Shown one piece after another: positions 24,101 through 28,973 of a stretch of 31,639 bases of DNA. The notes beneath the pieces are model-generated. The model saw only the letters and a list, made by a program, of their open reading frames with translations, did not search any database and was not told where the DNA came from. The position numbers and the translations under genes are program-made. This DNA comes from Spirochaetales bacterium (GTDB lineage Bacteria > Spirochaetota > Spirochaetia > SZUA-6 > DRHE01): positions 1-31,639 of the forward strand of contig JAFGQJ010000014.1 of NCBI GenBank assembly GCA_016935715.1, written 5' to 3'. Within the stretch, counting starts at the first letter, position 1. Each line of letters opens with the position of its first letter.

Positions 24101-25104
24101 GGGTGACGGATATGGAAGACAAGCGCACGATCTGGTACAAGACGGCGATCAACGAAGCGATGCGCGAGGAGATGGAGCGGGATGAGCGGGTGTTCGTCAT
24201 CGGCGAGGACGTGGATATCTTCGGCGGCGTGTTCAAGATCACCAAAGGCCTGGTGGAGAAGTTCGGCAACAGGCGCGTGCGGGGTACACCGATTTCCGAA
24301 TCCGCCTTCATCGGATTGGCCGCCGGCGCGGCCATGGCGGGATTGCGGCCGATCGTGGAGATCATGTACGTGGATTTCGCCCTCGTAGGCATGGACCAGC
24401 TGGTCAATCAGGCGGCAAGCAGCTGCTACATGTCGGGGGGCAAGGTAACGCTGCCTCTGGTATTCCGCGGGCAGTACGGCGTCGGCACCCGGGAGGCGGC
24501 TCAGCACTCGCGGAACTTCGAGAGCTGGTTCGTGAACACCCCGGGGATCAAGGTGGTCATGCCCTCTACCGCCTACGATGCCAAGGGCCTGCTCAAGTCG
24601 GCGATCCGGGACGACAACCCGGTGCTCTACCTGGAAAACCGGGTGATGTATACGCGCAAGGAGCAGGTCCCCAGAGGGGAATGGCTGGTGCCGCTGGGAG
24701 TTGCCGCCGTCCGGCGGAAAGGCCGGGACATCACAGTGGTGGCCACCGGATTCGCCGTACACAAGGCCCTGGAGGCGGCCGAGACGCTCGCCGGAGCGAT
24801 CGACGTGGAGGTGATCGATCCGCGCACCCTCGATCCGCTGGACATGGACACCATCCTCGAGTCCGTTGAAAAGACCGGAGCACTGCTGGTGGTCCAGGAG
24901 GGCGTGGTCAAATCCGGCTTTGCCGCGGAGGTGATCCGCCGGGTCGCCGAGGAGGGGTTCGACCTTCTCGACCACTCCCCCCGCACTCTGGGTGCCTGGG
25001 ATGTGCCGGTTCCCTTCAGTCCCGTGTTGGAGGACGCGGCCATCCCCCAGAGCCGGGACATCCGGCGCCGCATCGAAGAGATGCTCGGTCGAAAAGGGGA
25101 TTGA
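24097..25104 (+). CDS. 2-oxoacid (pyruvate/acetoin-type) dehydrogenase E1 beta subunit
   Basis: The 335-residue beta subunit carries VIGEDVDIFGGVFKITKGL, RGTPISESAFIGLAAGAAM (with the conserved Glu that contacts TPP), QYGVGTREAAQHSRNFESWF and NPVLYLENR. The C-terminal half has EVIDPRTLDPLD and VQEGVVKSGFAAEV, normal for AcoB/PdhB. It forms the alpha2-beta2 E1 with the gene overlapping it by four bases (ATGA). The original ATG 24097 gives MRVTDMEDKR; a second ATG 24112 would also suit. It is the last gene of the right-pointing operon and converges with the oxidoreductase, with only three bases between stops and no terminator. Confidence 0.93.
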   Translation: MRVTDMEDKRTIWYKTAINEAMREEMERDERVFVIGEDVDIFGGVFKITKGLVEKFGNRRVRGTPISESAFIGLAAGAAMAGLRPIVEIMYVDFALVGMDQLVNQAASSCYMSGGKVTLPLVFRGQYGVGTREAAQHSRNFESWFVNTPGIKVVMPSTAYDAKGLLKSAIRDDNPVLYLENRVMYTRKEQVPRGEWLVPLGVAAVRRKGRDITVVATGFAVHKALEAAETLAGAIDVEVIDPRTLDPLDMDTILESVEKTGALLVVQEGVVKSGFAAEVIRRVAEEGFDLLDHSPRTLGAWDVPVPFSPVLEDAAIPQSRDIRRRIEEMLGRKGD

Positions 25105-25107
25105 GCT

Positions 25108-26178
25108 CTACTCCCGGATCCTCAGCATTTCCCCGTTGTGCTGCGCCGACTCGTGGCAGGCCACGATCATGGCCAGGTTGTGCAGCGCCTCTTTGCAGTC
25201 GCTGAAGGTGCCGCTTCGAACCGCCCGAGCATGTCGGGAAATAACGGCCTGGTAGATATTGTCGACTTCGTCGAGGCGGATCACTTCCGGGCCGCTCGTG
25301 TTCTCCAACTCCAGGCGGATCGGCACCGGCTCCTCCGGATGACCGGACAGCTGGAAGAGAGTGCCGCAGCCGCGGATTGTTCCTCCGCTGCCGTAGATTT
25401 CATAACCCAGATTCATCAGCGTGCCGGCCAGGCCTCCCCGGGGCCGATTGAACGCGACCCGGGCCCCGCCGTGGACACCGCTCTCGGTTTCGAACTCGAT
25501 ACAGGCTCCGTTTTCCACCGCGATGTCCAGCGTGCGGGGCAGATACACGCAGGCCAGACGGGTGATGCGGCTGTTCAGGAGGAATTCGGCCATGTACAGG
25601 CAGTGGCTGCCCACGTCCCCGATCGGGCCCCCGAGCTCCTCGGGAACCGAGCATCGCCAGCTGGCCGCCTCCCCCGGATCCGCCCCATAGAGGAACTCCA
25701 TGTGCAGACAGATGTCGTTGATGCCGCCGATCGCACCTTCCTCCAGCAGACTGCGTGCCCGAAGGTTGTACGAGTTGTGGACCATCATGTGATCCACATC
25801 CAGGATGAGGTTGCGCTCCCGCGCCAGCCGCCGCAGCTCCCGGAGATCCTGCAGAGAGGTGGCGATTGGCTTCTCCACCAGACAGTGTTTTCCACTTTCC
25901 ATGGCTGCTTTGGCCACGGCCGCATGAGAGCGGTTGTTGGTGGCCACGAACACCGCTTCGATCCGCTCCTGGGCCAGAAGCGCTTCGGCTGATTCGTACC
26001 ACTGCAGCCCCAGGGCTTCCGCAGCCTGCCGGCGGTCCGGATTGACGTCGGTCGCCCCTATCAGCACCGCGTGGGGATGCGGGGAGAACCGGCTGGCATC
26101 CGCGCAGAAACCTTCCTTGGCGAGCCGGTTCTCCGCTATCCCGCCGAAGCCTATAATCCCGTACTTTACTTTGCTCAT
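25108..26178 (-). CDS. Gfo/Idh/MocA-family oxidoreductase
   Basis: A 356-residue cytoplasmic NAD(P)-dependent oxidoreductase. It has the Rossmann start YGIIGFGGIAENR, the family hallmark VEKPIATS (about 102-109) with the catalytic Lys, DHMMVHN, and GGPIGDVGSHCLYMAEFL containing the conserved Asp and His of the sugar-binding face. Members oxidise or reduce ring hydroxyls of sugars, inositols and aminosugars, which fits the aminotransferase/SDR neighbourhood. ATG 26178 has no ribosome site. A candidate promoter ends about eight bases upstream, so the message may be leaderless. It converges with E1 beta at 25104. Confidence 0.92.
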   Translation of the reverse strand: MSKVKYGIIGFGGIAENRLAKEGFCADASRFSPHPHAVLIGATDVNPDRRQAAEALGLQWYESAEALLAQERIEAVFVATNNRSHAAVAKAAMESGKHCLVEKPIATSLQDLRELRRLARERNLILDVDHMMVHNSYNLRARSLLEEGAIGGINDICLHMEFLYGADPGEAASWRCSVPEELGGPIGDVGSHCLYMAEFLLNSRITRLACVYLPRTLDIAVENGACIEFETESGVHGGARVAFNRPRGGLAGTLMNLGYEIYGSGGTIRGCGTLFQLSGHPEEPVPIRLELENTSGPEVIRLDEVDNIYQAVISRHARAVRSGTFSDCKEALHNLAMIVACHESAQHNGEMLRIRE

Positions 26179-26186
26179 AACAGTGT

Positions 26187-26215
26187 ATCTTATGTCATTC
26201 CCCTACGGGAATCAA
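26187..26215 (-). promoter_or_regulatory. Candidate promoter with palindromic spacer, possibly leaderless
   Basis: On the minus strand TTGATT (26215-26210), 17 bases and TAAGAT (26192-26187) precede ATG 26178 by eight bases. Within the spacer ATTCCC and GGGAAT (26197-26212) form a perfect 6-bp inverted repeat around CTAC, a possible operator. The match is moderate. Confidence 0.35.
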
Positions 26216-26266
26216 ATCCAGGTCCTGCCCGCGTGCGGCGATTTTCGGGCACTTGAAAGGTGTACA

Positions 26267-26293
26267 TTTTTACCATTTTTGACATTTTTAACA
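26267..26293. repeat. Three tandem 9-bp repeats, T-tract phased
   Basis: TTTTTACCA, TTTTTGACA and TTTTTAACA follow one another without gaps in the 26179-26376 gap. The units are near one helical turn apart, so they could bend DNA or bind a regulator in series. They lie 50-80 bases upstream of the oxidoreductase promoter. No gene is seen in the rest of the gap; a weak GGGA/TCCC hairpin with an A-run loop sits near 26303-26320. Confidence 0.6.
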
Positions 26294-26376
26294 ACTTTGG
26301 AGCAGGGAAAAAATCCCGCCTCTGATATGATCAGCAGGACGATGAGCGGTACATTCTTCGCGCTTCTGCCCTTGTT

Positions 26377-27252
26377 TCACAACCCGCTGAATCCTATGGC
26401 TACCAGGCCCCCGGTGATGGCACCGATGCCGATTCCCTGGACCAGGCTGACCCTGTCCCCGAGAAACCGGACGGCCAGCAGGGCCAGAAGGGCTGGGTAG
26501 ACGGAGGAGACCGGGGAGATCAGCGAAATCGGCCCGTAGTCGAAGGCCAGGAGGAAGCACAGCGCTCCAGCCAGGTGCAGGAAGACGCCGAGAAAAGTGG
26601 GCAGGAAGCTTCTGGCGAACAGGCGGGGCGCGGGACGGTTCGGTCTGTCGATGAGGTAGTTGAACCCCGACAGCGCCATGGCCACAAGGGAGAGAAAGAA
26701 GATGTGGGAATAGGAGCCGATGCGGTTGATCGAGGATTTCGACAGGAAATCTCCGGTGCCCAGGCAGAAGGCACCGACCAGACCCCATGGCAGCCAGGAG
26801 ATGCCGCCGGTGTGCATCGCCTGCCGCCTGTTCGGGAAAGCGACGGCGATTCCCCCTGCCAGGATGCAGCCGATGGCCGGGTACTGCAGCCGGGTGAGCC
26901 GCTCCCCGAGGAACAGGTGGGAGAGGACGATCGTGATCATGGGGTAGATCGCGATCACCGTGCCGGTCAGCGAAACCTGGCCGCGGTAGAGGCTGTAGTA
27001 GAAGAACTGAAACAGCACCGCTGCGGCCAGGACCGTCGCCAGCACGCCGGGCGAGGGCAGGTTGATGCGGAATCCGCTCAGCACCAGAACCACGGGAATC
27101 CAGATCAGTAGGGCCATCGCGTTGTTGATGATGTTGTTCCACAGGGGCGGGACCGACGTGAAACCCCGCTTCACCAGCACGGCGCCCACGGCCCAGCAGA
27201 GCGCGGCGCACAGGGCAAGGGGAAACCAGATCATGGTGGGAGTGTAGTCCAT
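26377..27252 (-). CDS. EamA/DMT-family transporter, ten membrane spans
   Basis: This 291-residue membrane protein shows two repeats of five hydrophobic helices, the EamA (drug/metabolite transporter) arrangement: first repeat about residues 7-140, second about 150-291. Family-style motifs are AALCWAVGAVLVKRG in helix 1, IYPMITIVLSHLFLGERLT at the end of the first repeat, and SVYPALLALLAVRFLGDRVS in the second. Members move amino acids, sugars or metabolites, usually by exchange or proton coupling. Its place next to the Gfo/Idh gene suggests export of a pathway by-product or uptake of a related compound. ATG 27252 is reported; ATG 27234 is an alternative. It diverges from purM. The 9-mer GCGTGTTAA upstream (27318-27326) is shared with the transketolase regulatory region. 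Confidence 0.88.
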   Translation of the reverse strand: MDYTPTMIWFPLALCAALCWAVGAVLVKRGFTSVPPLWNNIINNAMALLIWIPVVLVLSGFRINLPSPGVLATVLAAAVLFQFFYYSLYRGQVSLTGTVIAIYPMITIVLSHLFLGERLTRLQYPAIGCILAGGIAVAFPNRRQAMHTGGISWLPWGLVGAFCLGTGDFLSKSSINRIGSYSHIFFLSLVAMALSGFNYLIDRPNRPAPRLFARSFLPTFLGVFLHLAGALCFLLAFDYGPISLISPVSSVYPALLALLAVRFLGDRVSLVQGIGIGAITGGLVAIGFSGL

Positions 27253-27361
27253 TCGGCGGCAGAAGAGAAGCGGAAGAAAAGCGGAAGAGCAGCTACAGCT
27301 TGACTGCCGAGCCCAAAGCGTGTTAATCAGCTATATGGCAGGCGATGCCGCGGCTTTTTTC

Positions 27362-27391
27362 ACGACAACCCCTACAATCTGCAGGTATAAA
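27362..27391 (+). promoter_or_regulatory. Weak candidate promoter of purM
   Basis: ACGACA (27362-27367), 18 bases and TATAAA (27386-27391) precede ATG 27411 by 19 bases. The -35 matches poorly and the GGAAG before the ATG is 14 bases away, so both assignments are tentative. The 27253-27410 gap otherwise shows no gene. Confidence 0.3.
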
Positions 27392-27410
27392 CGGGAAGCG
27401 GACGCGTCAC

Positions 27411-28973
27411 ATGTCTGAGGAAGCGTTGACCTACCGATCCTCAGGTGTCGATGTGGAGGCGAACCTTGAGGCCAACCGGCGCATCCAGGCCTGCTGCCGG
27501 CGCACTTATACCGAACACGTTCTCACACGGGAAGGGCTGTTCGGGGGGGCGATCCGCCTGCCCGCGCCCACGTGGCAGCTCGACCGACCGGTGCTGGTCG
27601 GTAGACTGGCCGTCGCCGAAGGCCGGAATCCGGAGTCGATCAGCCGGCGGATCGCCCGATCCTGCAGGACCCGGATCCGGAAAGACGAGATACCCCTCGG
27701 TTTTCTCGACTACCTGGCTGCAGCCCGGCTGGATGTCGGCCGGGCCGCGGACCTCGTGGAGATCCTTTCCAGCTCGTTTCGAGACGAGCCGAAGATACCC
27801 GTGATCGGCGGGGAGACCGCCGAGATGCCCGATGTGTTCCGCAGCGGTGCGTGGGAGGTGGTGGGCGCGATGTTCGGAATCGCCGGGGCGCAGTCGCTCC
27901 CGCGGGATCGCGGGCGGATCGATCTGGGCGGGCTTAGGGCGCTGGATCAGCCGGCGCTGGTGTTCAGCATGGACGGGGTGGGAACCAAGACCAAGCTCGG
28001 GGTGAGCACCCGGCACACCGCCGGGCTGGCCCTGGACATCATCCACCATTCCCTGGACGACATCCTCTGTCAGGGAGCCCGTGGTTTGGGGATGATGCTG
28101 TACGTCGGCTGCCACCGCAGGGATGAGGGGCTGATCGGTCCGCTGCTGGAAGCGGCGGAGCGCTGCTGCAGAGCGAACGATCTGGTGCTGCTGGACCGCC
28201 GGGTTGCCGAAAAACCGAGCCTCTACCTGCCGGGGGAGATCGATGTATGCGGCGCGGTGGTCGGGGCCGTGGAAGCTGAAGCGCTGCTGCAGGGGGATGC
28301 GATCGAGCCCGGGGACGTGCTGATCGGGCTGTGCTCCTCGGGCCTGCACACCAACGGCTACTCCCTGGCCCGCAAAGCCCTGCTGGAGCGCTGCGGGATG
28401 CAGCTGGAGCACCGCGTGGAGGAGCTGGGTTGCACACTGGGGCAGGCCCTGCTGGAGCCGCACAGGAACTACGCCCCGGTGGTGCTGCCGCTGCTCGATG
28501 AGGCGGTCAGCGACCCCGGGCGGGGGGGGCCGTCGGTCAGGGGGATCGCCCACATCACTGGGGGCGGGCTCAAGGACAACCTGGAGCGCATCCTGCCGGC
28601 GGGGGTGCGTGCCGATATCCGGCTGGACAGCTGGCAGCCTCCGCCGCTCTTCGAGCTGATCCGCAGCTGCGGCAGCATCCCCCTGCACGATCCGGTGGGC
28701 AAGGGGATGTATGAGAGCTTCAACATGGGCATCGGGATGGTGCTGGTGGTCGCCGCACGTTCCAGCCGGGACATTCTCGGGCGGATCCGCGGCGCAGGCC
28801 AGCAGGCCGAGGTGATCGGGCGGGTGCTGGCGCTGGAGGAGGAGCGCGCAGGGGAGTACCGCGCGGAGGAGGGCCGCGGCAGCAGTGCCGCGAACGGCAC
28901 CGCGAGCGGCGCTGCGCACCCGCGGGGCGGGAATCGCCCCCCGGCGAGCGAAGAGCGGGTGCGCTTGTTGTGA
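27411..28973 (+). CDS. purM: Phosphoribosylformylglycinamidine cyclo-ligase (AIR synthase) with duplicated N-domain
   Basis: PurM closes formylglycinamidine ribonucleotide to AIR with ATP. This protein is 520 residues against about 345 usually. Residues 1-160 align with the whole PurM N-domain: YRSSGVDVEAN, GLFGGAI, FLDYLAAARLDV (98-109) and GGETAEMP (133-140) are intact, but the ATP loop DGVGTK is replaced (RLAVAEGR) and NDL-V-QGA is absent. Residues about 180-290 repeat the N-domain: DGVGTKTKLG (188-197) and LDDILCQGA (215-223) are intact, while FLDY becomes MLYV and GGETAEMP becomes DRRVAEKP. A single PurM C-domain follows (GDVLIGLCSSGLHTNGYSL, HITGGGLKDNLERILP, FNMGIGMVL). The last 40 residues are a Gly/Ala/Arg-rich tail. 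The frame extends upstream to 27345, but ATG 27411 gives the family N-terminus. The stop overlaps purSL by four bases. Confidence 0.88.
   Translation: MSEEALTYRSSGVDVEANLEANRRIQACCRRTYTEHVLTREGLFGGAIRLPAPTWQLDRPVLVGRLAVAEGRNPESISRRIARSCRTRIRKDEIPLGFLDYLAAARLDVGRAADLVEILSSSFRDEPKIPVIGGETAEMPDVFRSGAWEVVGAMFGIAGAQSLPRDRGRIDLGGLRALDQPALVFSMDGVGTKTKLGVSTRHTAGLALDIIHHSLDDILCQGARGLGMMLYVGCHRRDEGLIGPLLEAAERCCRANDLVLLDRRVAEKPSLYLPGEIDVCGAVVGAVEAEALLQGDAIEPGDVLIGLCSSGLHTNGYSLARKALLERCGMQLEHRVEELGCTLGQALLEPHRNYAPVVLPLLDEAVSDPGRGGPSVRGIAHITGGGLKDNLERILPAGVRADIRLDSWQPPPLFELIRSCGSIPLHDPVGKGMYESFNMGIGMVLVVAARSSRDILGRIRGAGQQAEVIGRVLALEEERAGEYRAEEGRGSSAANGTASGAAHPRGGNRPPASEERVRLL

Noticed and set aside
26193..26240. 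Possible tRNA remnant (hairpin followed by AATCAAATCC)
   Set aside because: Only one short stem can be drawn; no acceptor stem, D-arm or anticodon arm fits.
26267..26293. CRISPR-like repeat array
   Set aside because: Units are 9 bp, only three copies and without spacers; no cas gene is nearby.
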